Part shown: in pieces, positions 45,053 through 56,383 of the stretch
How the letters are laid out: every line of letters starts with the position of its first letter
How positions within the stretch are numbered: the stretch's first letter is position 1
DNA from: Corallium rubrum
Taxonomy: Eukaryota; Cnidaria; Anthozoa; Scleralcyonacea; Coralliidae
DNA length: 64,000 nt
Reading direction: 5' to 3'
NCBI GenBank assembly: GCA_964035015.1
Contig: OZ036017.1
Span: 1-64,000, forward strand
Program-made: the position numbers and the translations under genes
Notes under the pieces: model-generated
Told to the model about the DNA's origin: nothing
Seen by the model: only the letters and a program-made list of their open reading frames with translations
Databases searched by the model: none

Positions 45053-45220
45053 AAACGAACGAACGAACGAACGAACGAACGAACGAACGAACGAACGAAC
45101 GAACGAACGAACGAACGAACGAACGAACGAACGAACGAACGAACGAACGAACGAACGAACGAACGAACGAACGAACGAACGAACGAACGAACGAACGAAC
45201 GAACGAACGAACGAACGAAC
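45053..45220. repeat. (GAAC)n microsatellite, ~165 bp
   Basis: A perfect tetranucleotide array. The Arg-Ser-Phe-Val frames across it on the minus strand are repeat artefacts. Confidence 0.97.
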
Positions 45221-45237
45221 CAAAAAGTGAATCAATA

Positions 45238-45487
45238 AAGGAAGGAAGGAAGGATGGAAGGAAGGAAGGAAGGAAGGAAGGAAGGAAGGAAGGAAGGAAG
45301 GAAGGAAGGAAGGAAGGAAGGAAGGAAGGAAGGAAGGAAGGAAGGAAGGAGGGAGGGAGGGAGGGAGGGAGGGAGGGAGGGAGGGAGGGAGGGAGGGAGG
45401 GAGGGAAGGAAGGAAGGAAGGAAGGAAGGAAGGAAGGAAGGAAGGAAGGAAGGAAGGAAGGAAGGAAGGAAGGAAGGAAGGAAGGAA
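45238..45487. repeat. (GGAA)n/(GGGA)n microsatellite, ~250 bp
   Basis: GGAA units, then a central block of GGGA units (45350-45405), then GGAA again: a sign of array conversion. Only about 20 bp separates it from the (GAAC)n array. Confidence 0.97.
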
Positions 45488-45940
45488 CGATTGGAACAAA
45501 CAAAAAATGAACAAGCGAACGAGGAAACGAACAAACAAAAGAAGCCGAAAAATACTAAAATAGACAAACGAAAGAGTGAGTAAAGCGTGTGTGATATTTG
45601 AACTAACTCATGAAAGCTGGGTATTAAAGCAAGGTGAAGCGTTTCTGTGCAGGTTGAATATATTTCCTGCTTCTTTTTAGCTGAGGTCAGCATAAACCGA
45701 ATTTGAGAATTTAGTTACATAATTACACAGAAAACATTCTTCTTTTAAAATATTTACCTAATACTTATAAATACTAAAACATTCATTTTTCAAAAAAAGA
45801 GGGCATGGGTTAACAACATATTAATGTACTATTTTCGTGTTGAAGCACCAATTTCACGACAAGCTTAGCTCATGGAGAAAATGTAGTGATTACAAATAAT
45901 ATGCTCAAATAAACAAAACAGCATGGTTCACACGTGGTAT
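45488..45940. other. Intergenic between gene D and the next element
   Basis: AT-rich, no supported gene or bounded repeat. Confidence 0.35.
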
Positions 45941-47442
45941 ACCATGGATTGTAAAAAAGACTGGATAGGAAAGTAAGTCATGTGGGGCGTTTTGAGTCTT
46001 TTGATTGGTTATATCGCATTCACTCAGTTTGCAAAATGGTTGAAACCTAGTTGCAAATTGTGATGTCACGAATGGCGTGAGTATGCTTGTTTTACTGAGG
46101 TTTTTAAGTGAACTTTTCTTCAAGTTCTTCATGTTCTCACATTCAGATGACTATGTTGACGGTTCAAATGATTTTATCGCCTTACAAACCTGCCTAAGCC
46201 ACAATCGAGTGATCGAGAAAAACGTTGTTGATCTTTGTTTTGAGTTTTCTGTGTTGTTTCAAAGAAACTGCAGGCGTCGCAAAATAGTACTTTGTTTTGC
46301 TTGTTGCATATTATAACTAGTAAACCTTGATATTTTCTTTTATAATAATATACACGAAAAAATTTCTCAATTCTGATTGACTGAGAGCAGTGCAGTTTTG
46401 AGGAAATACAGTGCAGAATAAAGCAAATACAGTGGAAATTTTTTATTTTTTTAAATTTGTACAAAAATCATTTTTGACTAGAAAAAAAGCTCTTCCTGTT
46501 AAATTTTTTATGTATGTTATTTGCACAAAGCATTTTGATTGGAAAGAATCTCTTCATGTTAAATTTTTTCATGTATATTATTAATAAGTATAATAGCATG
46601 ATTTCTTGTGCAATTTGAAAAAAAACACGCACTCGTGAGTTTTTTAAAGACCTCAAATAGCACTCGTAAGTAGAGTTTAGTTGGTCTCTCCTGTGCTTCG
46701 AGGGTTTTCGCAGGGTTCTGCGGTTTTCCTCCCTCCGTAAAATCAACACTTAGGTCTTAGTTTATGTCGTGCACTTTTACTGTCGTGGCAATAGAAGCGT
46801 TCCTAAAATAATTGTGCAGTTGTATTCCTCACGTTGAACAATTCATTTGATGAAAATATTGCTAAACTTCCTGTTTTGAATTCTGTTTTGAATTTGATTG
46901 GTGTTTGGCAAATAATCCTTTTTCTTATTGGTTATTCAAAAACCTGGAACCAATCAAATTCAAAACAGGAAGTTTAGCAATAATAAAAAGGAAGTTCATC
47001 AAATGAATTGATCAATTTGAACAAATGAATTGCACAATTATTTTAGGAACGCTTCTATTGCCACGACAGTAACATGAGCCTCTGGCTCGGATGATTGGGC
47101 GACCACATCCTGCATTGCTTACGACGCGTTAAATAAATCATTACTCTTTACTCATTACTCCCCCTTCGGACTCGTGCAATTTTGATAGTCTTTGAAAAAC
47201 TCACTTGTGCATGTTTTTTTCCAAATTGCACTCGAAACTATGCTGTTACCTATACAAATGCGTAATAATAAACGGGCATTCTATATCGAACTGTGGCTTT
47301 GTGGTATTTAATACAGGCAGTTCAAGCTGTATTAATCCTAAACTTTGAATATAGTAGGGAGATTTTTAGGCTTGTCAATTTCACCCAGGTTGTCATGCTC
47401 ACGTCATCAAGTTTCCTATCCAGTCATTTTACTATCTATGGT
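45941..47442. mobile_element. 1.5-kb TIR element with nested insertions
   Basis: Left ACCATGGATTGTAAAAAAG followed by ACTGGATAGGAAA; right TTTCCTATCCAGTCATTTTA followed by CTATCTATGGT. TAT flanks both ends. 45950-46320 matches 9100-9470. Inside are the dispersed GAGTTTAGTTGGTCTCTCC repeat (46670-46740) and a smaller foldback at 46779-47070. No intact transposase. Confidence 0.7.
46779..47070. mobile_element. Nested foldback, ACTGTCGTGGCAATAG ends
   Basis: ACTGTCGTGGCAATAGAAGC at the left is mirrored by GCTTCTATTGCCACGACAGT, and the arms continue through AACTTCCTGTTTTGAATT. Non-coding. Confidence 0.8.
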
Positions 47443-47456
47443 TATACAGATATTGT

Positions 47457-47655
47457 TTATCGTTGATATGAAAATTTCTTTCTTTTTAATTCGGAATACT
47501 TTGGAGGTTGTCCAGCACCGATGTAACCCAGCACGTCCATCATTGGTGCCAACGAGAGCAATTCTTTTGGAGAAATATCCAAAGATGTTTCCAACCATGA
47601 ATACAAGGAATCGTTATAGATCGGTTTGCGAACTTGATTTGTAGATTTCTCGAGC
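47457..47655 (-). CDS. TPST: TPST exon 2: C-terminal end of tyrosylprotein sulfotransferase
   Basis: The minus-strand exon begins after acceptor TTGTTTTGCAG and reads (R)LEKSTNQVRKPIY, then LYSWLETSLDISPKELLSLAPMMDVLGY, then a stop at 47457-47459. It matches the conserved TPST tail (ERSTDQVIKPVN, then a KW...P...AP-M...LGYD segment). The splice restores an Arg codon (AG/G), giving GGISLSR-LEKST, as in the family. The C-terminal tail after LGY is short and Lys-rich. Confidence 0.88.
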
Positions 47656-47659
47656 CTGC

Positions 47660-47768
47660 AAAACAAGACCACGGTTAAAGAGAAGACAATACATGAATGT
47701 TCGGGAATATATAAGATTTATTTCAAGGATACAAAACAAGAAAACAGTTAATATTAACCATTTCAGAT

Positions 47769-47818
<50 letters not shown>

Positions 47819-49207
47819 ATCTGAAATGGTAATCACAATATAATTTTAATCAATTTACTTCATTCTATGATGTATTATTAACCTTTTCATGCATTAACTA
47901 TTGCCTATTCGTGGTTTTTATCATTAGTATTTATTGCATTTAAGAAATAGAAAATGGCTGTCCGTGGTTATATAGCCTAATGCAAACACAAGATTACGTT
48001 GGAACGAACGAACAAATGAATCCATAACATGAATGGATGAATAGAATGAACAGAATGAATGGAATGAGTGGAATTAGTACAAATACACAGGTGATTATAG
48101 AAAATCGCGCGCGCTGATTGGTCGAGCTACTTCGGACTAATTATCGATAATCACCTACAGCATTATTCAAAACGGCCGCCAGCCAATTACAATGTGACAG
48201 ACGAGGAAATTAACAATTTTAAAGAAAATGTTGTTCCTAAAAGTACGAAAATGTGTACTTATACTAAAACAATTATTCGCCTCAGGCTCAGTGGATATCA
48301 GTGAATAATAACCTCGACTTCGTCTCGGTTATTATTCACCGAATTTCACATCGCCTAATTCGGCGAATACTTGTTAATGAATGGAGTGACTAGAATGAAA
48401 AGAATGAATAGACTGAATGGAAAGAATAGCCCAGAAAAAATTAGCGCCGCATCGAGACAGCCTGCTCGCAAGCTAACAAAAAATAGCGTAAACTCCAATG
48501 CGTTTCATGATGTTACCACATATGCAGCTAACATTATATACACTTAATGTCTGCTCTCGAGGGAAACAGTTTTGTTTTCCCGAGAGTCCTGATATTTCCC
48601 AAGACGAAGTCGAGGGAAACATCGAGACTCGAGGGAAAACAAAACTAACTGTTTCCGAGGGAGCAGACATTAAGTGTTTTGTTATATAGCTTCAGTTTCG
48701 CTGAATAATTTCGACGTTTATAAAGGGAATGTACACAAAAGACAAACGCTAAGACTTACCAAAACATTTCGCCTGGCTCCGTAAATTCACTTCAACCAAA
48801 CAAATATGAGTCTCAGAACAAAAGAACAGCAAAACATTTCTCCAGTTAATCTTCACACGTGCTTTGAAGACCTATAAATATTCCTTTTTTCGTACCAAAG
48901 ACTGAAGCTTTTGTTTATAGGATGCCGTGAAGAGTTCAAAGTTCTAGCGGGCAACAATTGAAAACTTATTGACCGAGCAGGCAATAAGTTCTCAATTATT
49001 GCCCACTCGGTAGACATTGGAATTTAGCTAAGGTCATGTGACCACAAACCAACCAATGACAGTCATCGTTGCATCCAGTGAAACTCTAGCTATATAACAA
49101 TCATGGTTATTATCGCTTTTATTAGTGGAAAATTATTTTATAATTATATGAAACGTAAAGAGACAAAAACAACTTTCTGCTTCATTAAATTACCATTCTG
49201 CACGTAC
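47660..49207 (-). other. TPST intron with several small foldbacks
   Basis: It contains a TTTCAGATATTATAATAT palindrome around an (AT)n run (47763-47830), a small foldback at 48088-48160 (GGTGATTATAGAAAAT), one at 48260-48380, one at 48530-48690 (ACACTTAATGTCTGCTC arms with GAGGGAAACA words) and one at 48945-49020 (GGGCAACAATTGAAAACTTATT). No additional exon seen. Confidence 0.6.
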
Positions 49208-49962
49208 CTTGATAACGAAATGCCTCCGGACACGTCCAAAAATTGTGTATGTTTTAACACAGAGTCGCTCCATTCCGCGCCAAGAAATCGTAATATCTTC
49301 TCGAGCCAAAAACGCGGTTCAAGCACAAGACTTTCGTAATGAACTATAATACATCTCTTGGGGCCAGCATTTAAACAACCATCAAACATACCGCCCACGA
49401 CCTTGTTCCAACGTCGTAAAGCTTCTCGATCTGCTTTTGGAAAGTTCGATATTTTAACGTTGTTTTTTCGGACAGAGCGTACTACTCCTCGTACGTCGCG
49501 AACCATTAGGATAAACTGAGCATTTGGAAACATAAGTAGAAGATAAGGAATATGTCGGAGTGTGAATGGATCTTTACTACATAAACGAAGCGAAGGCGGT
49601 CCGTGGTTTTTGACGATGTTTAAAATCGAATCCGCTATAGTCGTGTTAATTAAATCAAGGTCAAGACCCGCTTCTTTTAAACGATTCCTGCCACGACTGT
49701 ACTTTCGACGTAGAGTCAACAAGTCCGGAATAACGTGCGTTTCTTGGCCGCAGTGAAACGACGGGTGAGCATCAAGAAGCACTCGCATCAAAGTAGTACC
49801 ACTCCGCGGATAGCCCCCTACAAACACTATCGGTGAATTCCTGCTGGAAGCGCCATTTAGACGAGCGATTCTCACCGAGAATAGGGAATACACAGTGATT
49901 CCTGATAACACACCAGAAAGGTACAGGATAAAGGATGTATATCGAGGACGAGGTAGAAACAT
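49208..49962 (-). CDS. TPST: TPST exon 1: protein-tyrosine sulfotransferase catalytic domain
   Basis: A Golgi type II membrane enzyme that transfers sulfate from PAPS to tyrosines of secreted and membrane proteins (family knowledge). The exon encodes 251 complete codons. MFLPRPRYTSFILYLSG... forms a short cytosolic tail and signal anchor (about residues 8-29). FVGGYPRSGTTLMRVLLDAHP is the 5'-phosphosulfate binding loop. CGQETHVIPDLL carries the conserved Glu region. SKDPFTL and LMVRDVRGVVRSV give the 3'-phosphate site. WLEKILRFLGAEW and HTQFLDVSGGISLS follow. It ends at donor AAG/GTACGT. The spliced protein is 317 residues, shorter than vertebrate TPST (about 370-377), mainly at the C-terminus. 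VRDVR replaces the usual RDGR. Start: the first ATG before the hydrophobic segment. Confidence 0.92.
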
Positions 49963-50450
49963 TTATGAAGAGTTTATAAGACAAATTAAGAAATAACAGT
50001 CAAAATTCTCGAGGCTTAACATGTTGACTGTTCCCGAAGTTGAAAAGACAATTTAGAAGTTTCTTTGTATCACGATGCTATTATTTCCGTATTATTATAG
50101 TATGAGTAAAGGCGAGTGATCCAGGGAATATGATATTAAACCCTTGACAAGTAAGTTTGTTTGTTTCATGTTGTTTTGCTTACTGCTGGTGTTCAACTGG
50201 TAAGGCCTGATTGTTTAGAAAACATAATATCAACAACGAAGGAAGGTGATTCCAAAGTCAGGCCGGACTGACTTTAGATCGGTTGTAGTGATTTTAGTGT
50301 ACGTCGTTTTTACCCTAGTTTCTAAGCCTTTCGTTTCCGCCATGAGCTTGGCCGCGTAGTCGGTTTGGGTTCTTGGGAAGACTGGGGAGAGGCTGGAAAC
50401 GAGAAGGCCTAGCAACATTCGCAAAAAGGTCTTGCCCCAACACGATCTCT
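49963..50450. other. Intergenic 5' of TPST
   Basis: No gene supported. It should contain the TPST promoter on the minus strand, but no convincing TATA or initiator could be picked out. Confidence 0.35.
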
Positions 50451-50940
50451 TACCAAAATTAAGCGTATATCTTAATTGTAAAATAGGGCTCGAATTAAGA
50501 CATGGCCTTAATTTTAAAATAGGGCTCAAATTAAGACATGGCCTTAATTTATCTGTCCCACAAGCGGGATGTTAAACTTGAACACATAAAGCTAAAAATC
50601 CTAGAGGGGCGTTGTGGTCGGGGTCTGAGAGGTGGGACTTTTTTCCGGAGGGTTGTAATTAGGCTTAGGGCTACCGGGGGGTTTTGATTAGGCTTAGGGC
50701 TACCGGGGGGTTGTGGTTAGGTTTAGGGCTACCGGGGGGTTTTGATTAGGCTTAGGGCTACCGGGGGGTTGTGGTTAGGTTTAGGGTTTCCGGGGGGTTG
50801 TGGTTAGGTTTAGGGTTTCCGGGGGGTTGTGGTTAGGGGTTGGGGGTATGGGGGAGAGTTTTCATTTAAAATTAAGGATTATCCTTAATTCTAGGCGAGT
50901 TGACAATTAAGGATAATCCTTAATTTTGGATGTGAGGTCG
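50451..50940. repeat. Repeat block with ~35-bp G-rich tandem units
   Basis: Units of GGCTTAGGGCTACCGGGGGG and TTTAGGGTTTCCGGGGGG with (T/G)TGGTTAGG spacers recur about six times at 50650-50850. Flanks carry ATTAAGGATAATCCTTAAT and AATTAAGACATGGCCTTAAT. A related block in the opposite orientation lies at 55060-55270 (both have the GTTGTGGTCGGGGTCTGAGA sequence or its complement). Confidence 0.75.
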
Positions 50941-51889
50941 ACCTGCCTGCCCAGAATCGTTTAGACTTTAGGCCCTTCGAGTGTTCCTGGGAACTAGTAA
51001 ATCTACCGTAAACAATACTGAGTGACAGTATAAAAGCACAAGAATGTCTGCGAAGATTTTACCAAAGATCTTGGCGATCGAAAGAAGGATATATGAAATA
51101 TATTCCAATTGGAGCTCGGAATGAAAATGTAACAGTTTAACTTTCAACTTTTGGCGATTGCAGAAGGAAAACTAGTGATAAGAAAGCTAGGCCAGTGAAC
51201 CTTCGTCGATCCGAGGTGACTAGGCTTGTATTATTTTATGCAGATGGAAATAGTAAGTGTCGGGAAACAACATCACAATTCTTCCTCAATAAGCAACCAA
51301 GCTGTACAATGAAAGTGTTTACGAAATTTTCTAGGCCTTCCCCAGCGGGTCCGTTTGGATCACTTCCGAAACGCGTTAACCGAGGAAGGCCTAGAGACTA
51401 GGCCAGGTCGTTTTCATGAGTCCGGCCTGAGATTCAGTTCACGCCGCGGCCTAATCTTAGGTCGCCTGCTAGACCGACCTGAAATTTTGGGGCCGGCTTA
51501 ACTCCAGGCCGGCTTACCATGTAAACAGAATCCATCACTCTAATTCGAACCGATTCGGACTAGAAAAAAATATTTAACCGACGTATAATAGGAACCAAGA
51601 CCATGTAAACTGACAAAACGGAAAATCCGGTCTGAGTTCATGTACATAACCCCCCCCCCCCCCATAAACCACTTTTATAATGGCCACTATTTTAAATCTT
51701 CTTTTATGTGCATCTAAATTTGCCTTTTTTTTTCTTTTTACAAATTTATTTGGATCATATATACTTAACAACAATAGAACATTAATAGTATTACATAACA
51801 AGATGACGAAAGACATGCCGTATAAAAATATAATGAGGCCCATGCAAGGCACCCATGCACCCAAATAAATTCAAAAAGTCTAGAAAAAA
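50941..51889. other. Intergenic spacer
   Basis: No gene supported. A palindrome TCTAGGCCTTCC...GGAAGGCCTAGA spans about 51336-51398, and a 16-base C run sits at 51649. Reading frames here have no protein-like composition. Confidence 0.4.
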
Positions 51890-52295
51890 TTAGATATGGA
51901 AGGAAGAAGTGAATGACAAGTGAATCCGAATTGAGTTTCAATCAGGATGGAAATGCGAAGTCAACCCGTGTTTACATGAGAATTGCGTTCCCGGATTGAA
52001 ATCCGTGGGAAATCTGAAATCTATAAATGTTAGAAAACACGCATGTGTTGTTCATTCTAGTCCTCTCTGTCACATTATCATTCCGGAATGATATCTCGCA
52101 CTTACATGATTCCGGAACGAAATTTCAATCCGGAATGAGATTTCAATCATATCCGGAATGAGAACCGGGTTGAACTCAATCCGGAATGAGCTAAATCTCA
52201 ATCCGGATTCATGTAAACAGATAAAGGGATTTGATCAGAAGCGGAATGAGTTCAATCCGGATTGAAACTCAATCCGGATTCATGTAAACAGCCCC
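51890..52295. mobile_element. Element made of ATCCGGATT/ATTCCGGAAT subrepeats
   Basis: CCGAATTGAGTTTCAATC near the left edge and GATTGAAACTCAATCCGG near the right edge are inverted. TCAATCCGGAATGAG and complement recur at least six times inside, with CATGTAAACAG at the right terminus. Non-coding. Confidence 0.6.
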
Positions 52296-52742
52296 TTATT
52301 AAGACGAACGTCGGGATTGCGCAATTGCTTGCTATGTTGCTGTGCTTATTGCTTACGACTAGATTGCTTAGCCTTGGCCACCTATGGCACCTACCTCCAA
52401 CCAACAACGAAGATCTGGCAGTTAAATACACTTTTGGTTAAAGCATGGATAGTAACTTAAAGTTAAAGCATGGATAGTTTACAATCCATGGTTAAAGTAA
52501 CGTGAAACAGCCCTTTTAACAGCGCTCTGAACCTTAATACACAAGAATTCGCAAACACGCACGCGCGAGTCAATTCACGAATGCGCGTGCGTGACAGGTT
52601 TTCTTGCGCGAGCAAACAAGTATGCGTGCGTCATCGCGGTGAATCTAGTTAATGACGTAACAAACAGAACTACGAAGTGAAAAACTGTGAACAAGACAAG
52701 GTTTCCAATAAGAAAAACTATTACAGCAGCAACTGAAGGGAA

Positions 52743-52944
52743 ATGGGCGAGTCTTCAAACGACGAAGAGCGTCGAAAAGAGACATCACGGGCAAATGAGT
52801 ATTTTGTTCCGGCAAATTATCAGCCTGGACTCATGGTTCCTCCTCATTATTTCTCTCAGCCTTTGTACTATCCTTATGTCAACCCTTATTCGCATCTCAC
52901 AGAGTCCAACGGAAATGTGTCGATCCATGGTTATGGTAGTGATG
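52743..52944 (+). CDS. Homeobox gene exon 1
   Basis: ATG in good context (GGAAATGGGC). It encodes 67 residues: an acidic/basic start (MGESSNDEERRKETSR), then a Pro/Tyr-rich stretch (LMVPPHYFSQPLYYPYVNPY), ending ...SIHGYGSD. Donor GATG/GTAGGT is in phase 1, which fits the phase of exon 2 exactly (G-G-R-P-K...). The preceding 200 bp are relatively CG-rich (AATGCGCGTGCGTG), which may be the promoter. A Tyr/Pro-rich N-terminal region is common in transcription factors. Confidence 0.7.
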
Positions 52945-54968
52945 GTAGGTGCAAGCGATAGCCCAAAATTACAAATGTTAACTTTAAGAAAAGTCATAGA
53001 TAGATATAAGTTGTCTGACAACGAGTTAAGTCTGATACTGAAAGTTATAACTATCCTAAAATAAAATTCCACTTTGCATGCAGTTTTCCAGTATACATCG
53101 CACAACTGCCGCGATGATTTCAAGAAAGTCATAAATATCTTTTAAAACCAAGCATACTCCATATTCATGCAGCCGACATTATATACAACAGTATGCGAGA
53201 TGTAAGTACAGCGAAGAATGTGTAGTAAATCGTAAACATCGCACGAAGGTTGTGTTGTGTGGCGTAAGAACGTTTTAAGAAAAACGATTATTACCTAATT
53301 TATAGTCTTTATAAACTCGTTTAAAAACATTATTGCTTACGAGAAACAAATCATTGCCTATAAGTGTAAATAATGAAGGCGCACGAACGTTCTGATTTCA
53401 AGTTGAGACCTGCAGGCATGTGCACAATGACCTTTACCGTGCCTTTTTGGGAGTAGCTCTTCCACGGGCGGAGATTTGGTCGAAATGAAAACACACGTTA
53501 ACGATTCAACGATAAACTATAGTGTTTTCACTTAATTTATCTATTTTCCCCCTTTTATTTAACACTTCCGAAGACGCTGATGTTTTTGTTTAGCAAGGGC
53601 GGGCATAAACAGTGTTTTCAGTTAATTAATTTATCTATTTTTCTCGCTCATCCTTTTTAAACCGTTCCTTTTTTTTTGCTCTTCGACGGTGGGAATAGCA
53701 AATGTCTTTCGCATCTCATTATTGATTTGTTATTTTGCTCTGATTGGCTAATTTTTTCGCATCTCATTATTAATTTGTTATTATTAGTTTTATCTGATTG
53801 GCTTATGTTTGGTCACATGATTATCTTTCTTATACTAGAAATACATAAACGCAACAACCCCTCGCCCGCTTTAACGTGTATTTTTGTAAAACACCCCCCC
53901 CCCCCCCCCCCCTCCATGTTTTAAGCAAAATTTCCAGTCGAAAATAGTTATATAACAGTGGTTGAAGAAAGAAGCGGAGTCCAAGCAAAACTTAGATTTA
54001 ATAAACTCCGGTAGTCTGGTTGTAAAACATATTTTGTTTATTCGTGGTTTCGAAAGTTTTTTTTTAGCAAGCCTTTAAATGGCTTCCATGTACATGTTTT
54101 GATTTCAAATGGTTTCCATGCATGTTGTTTATTACAACGACAGAACTCAAGCAACCTAATCTGCCTAATCTGAAAATTAATAGCCCCAAAAAGAATATAT
54201 AATAGACTAACAAACCACACAGTGTAATTAGACCTGTGAGGTGGTACAAAATGCAGAATTTGATTCGAAAATACATGTACATTAAAATATGAAAAACATG
54301 CCACGTCCTATAGAAAAACTCGATCTTGACTGGCGTCTTCAGCAGGACACGTCGGCAAAAATGAACTGTAATAACTTAAAACCAGCAATTGAAACAAAGC
54401 AAAAAATTTAAATATACAGTATTAATCGGACTGTCAAGGTGAAACTGAAATAGCAAACATTTATTTCAATGTATTGACGAGAAAACATGGAAAACGTTTG
54501 TCACGACTCACAACACGTTTTAAGAAAACAGCTGACATTCTCAGTGAGATTTTTTCAGACTTATCTTAAACCTTGCCGTTTCTCTCGCTATCATACACTA
54601 CACTGACTTTCTCGTTGCCTTCTCTCTCTATAGTGTACTTGTTTACCTTTTTTTTTCTGACTGCCTCAGTTTGTTAGCTTCGCTTTTCTTTGCTAAGCAA
54701 ATAACTTCCCTGCCTTCCAGCTTCCACTGTTTCGTTCAGTTGTCTTCGCGACAGTTTGTACGTTCTTTCAATCTTTTCGACTTTCGCTCAACACTTTTCC
54801 TTCGAGCTAATAGTTCTTGTCGCTTCCCCTTAAAGTTTCCTCGTTTTAACGAGCTGCATTTTCTAGTTCCATAGTGACAAATAATAGTATTTTCGCATGT
54901 ATATTTCCATATTAATGTTCCCAGTGCCCCACAATCTTCACCGCAGTCATGGTCCGTCCACACCAGCA

Positions 54969-55360
54969 TATCCTCTCATTTCGAAATGATGATTATCGTC
55001 ATTTGTGAGATGTCGTTGAATTAACAATAATCATCATTTTAAAAAAAGAATTCCCTGCCCCCAAACCCCCAACCCTAACCCCACCTCTAAACCTGACCCT
55101 AACCCTAACCACAACCCCCCTGACAACCCTAACCCTAACCACAACCCCCCCGTTGGACCTAACCCTAACCACAACCCTCCGGAAAAAAGAGTCCCGCCTC
55201 TCAGACCCCGACCACAACACCCCTAATGGTTCTTTTGTTATATGCAATTTAGTTTAACATCCCGCATGTGGGACAGAATCTCACTTGAGTATCATGATAA
55301 TCATCATATTCGACTTTGTGAAGAAATGACGATAATCATCATTTCGAAGTGAGAGGACAT
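54969..55360. mobile_element. TIR element with CCCTAA-type interior
   Basis: Terminal arms carry AAATGATGATTATCGTCATTT and complement. The interior at 55060-55170 repeats AACCCTAACC and CTAACCACAACCCCC, then continues as the inverted version of the 50520-50640 sequence (TCTCAGACCCCGACCACAAC). Confidence 0.7.
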
Positions 55361-55564
55361 GTTGTCCACACATATATACAAATATTCAGATCGCTCAAAT
55401 TGATTCGCATTGTAACACGCGTGTAAAGTGGACTCCACGCATGTCGAGATTAGCACCCTCACCCGGGCTCCGGGCCTTCGGCCCTACGCCCGGGCTCGGG
55501 GATAAGCTCGTTGTTTGCGTTTCTCTTTAACGAAGGACCTTCGCTCGAAACGTTCCTATACGTT

Positions 55565-55715
55565 CTCTGTTTCGGCAGTATATATAACCTTACTATATTT
55601 CGCTGGTGGTTAGAGTGTTGGGCTAGTATTTCGAAGTAGTGTGCTGCGTATATAGGCAATGTTGAAACACAAATCGAAATATAGTAAAGTTGGATATACT
55701 GCCGAAACATGGAAC
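55565..55715. repeat. Inverted repeat, GTTTCGGCAGTATATA type
   Basis: Arms TGTTTCGGCAGTATATATAA and ATACTGCCGAAACA around GTGCTGCGTATATAGGCAATG. A fragment with GTGCTGCGTAGGCAGTGTTG closes the window at 63935-64000. Confidence 0.6.
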
Positions 55716-56383
55716 TTATTACACGGGCCCGTCGCAAACCACTACAGCGTATAACATGGAGCACTGCATGTGTGCCTATAAATCAGTCATGAGATTGTGT
55801 GGGATTATTCAAAAATTATCACCACCAATCCAGTAATCCACGATACTATTAACCCACTCAGTACCAAGCATGTACTTTAGTATTTTACTCCGGCTATAAA
55901 CGCCAGATGATTTTACTCGTCAATAGTGAAACCACTGGTATTCTAAAGACGTTGTCTGGAGGCTTGCCATGTTAATAGCCCTCGCGCTCAAGTACAACAG
56001 CATTTTTCAACCAAAACAAAGCTTTGAAAATTTGCAGTCCCAAGAGTAATCCCACAACCGTCCTCGTTGCACATAAGTCAACTGAAGCCTAGTTAGATCT
56101 TGTTGATATAGATAACTTCATCATTGGCTAGTCTATGAGAGTATAAATATGAGACCCATTATCACAACGATCACCCCTGATGAAAACACTAGATCAGAGA
56201 TTCGAAGTAACGAAACGTTGGGTGGTGACCATATACTTTTAAGTTACGTTAAAAACTTTGAGGCCAGAGTGTTGCGTCAGATACATACCTATTTCACACT
56301 TGAACTTTCCGCCATTGTTTAGAGCGTTCTGGACAACCTACAGGACTTTTCAATGTGTTATCTAAGGGAAAATGACTTCAGTT

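Noticed and set aside
44999-45693. Long Arg-Ser-Phe-Val and Leu-Pro-Ser-Phe frames, and Glu-Gly-Arg-Lys on the plus strand
   Set aside because: Artefacts of the (GAAC)n and (GGAA)n arrays, which stay open in all frames.
50640-50870. True interstitial telomere
   Set aside because: Units are about 35 bp with only a TTAGG(G) word in each, and the block is shared with another repeat at 55 kb.
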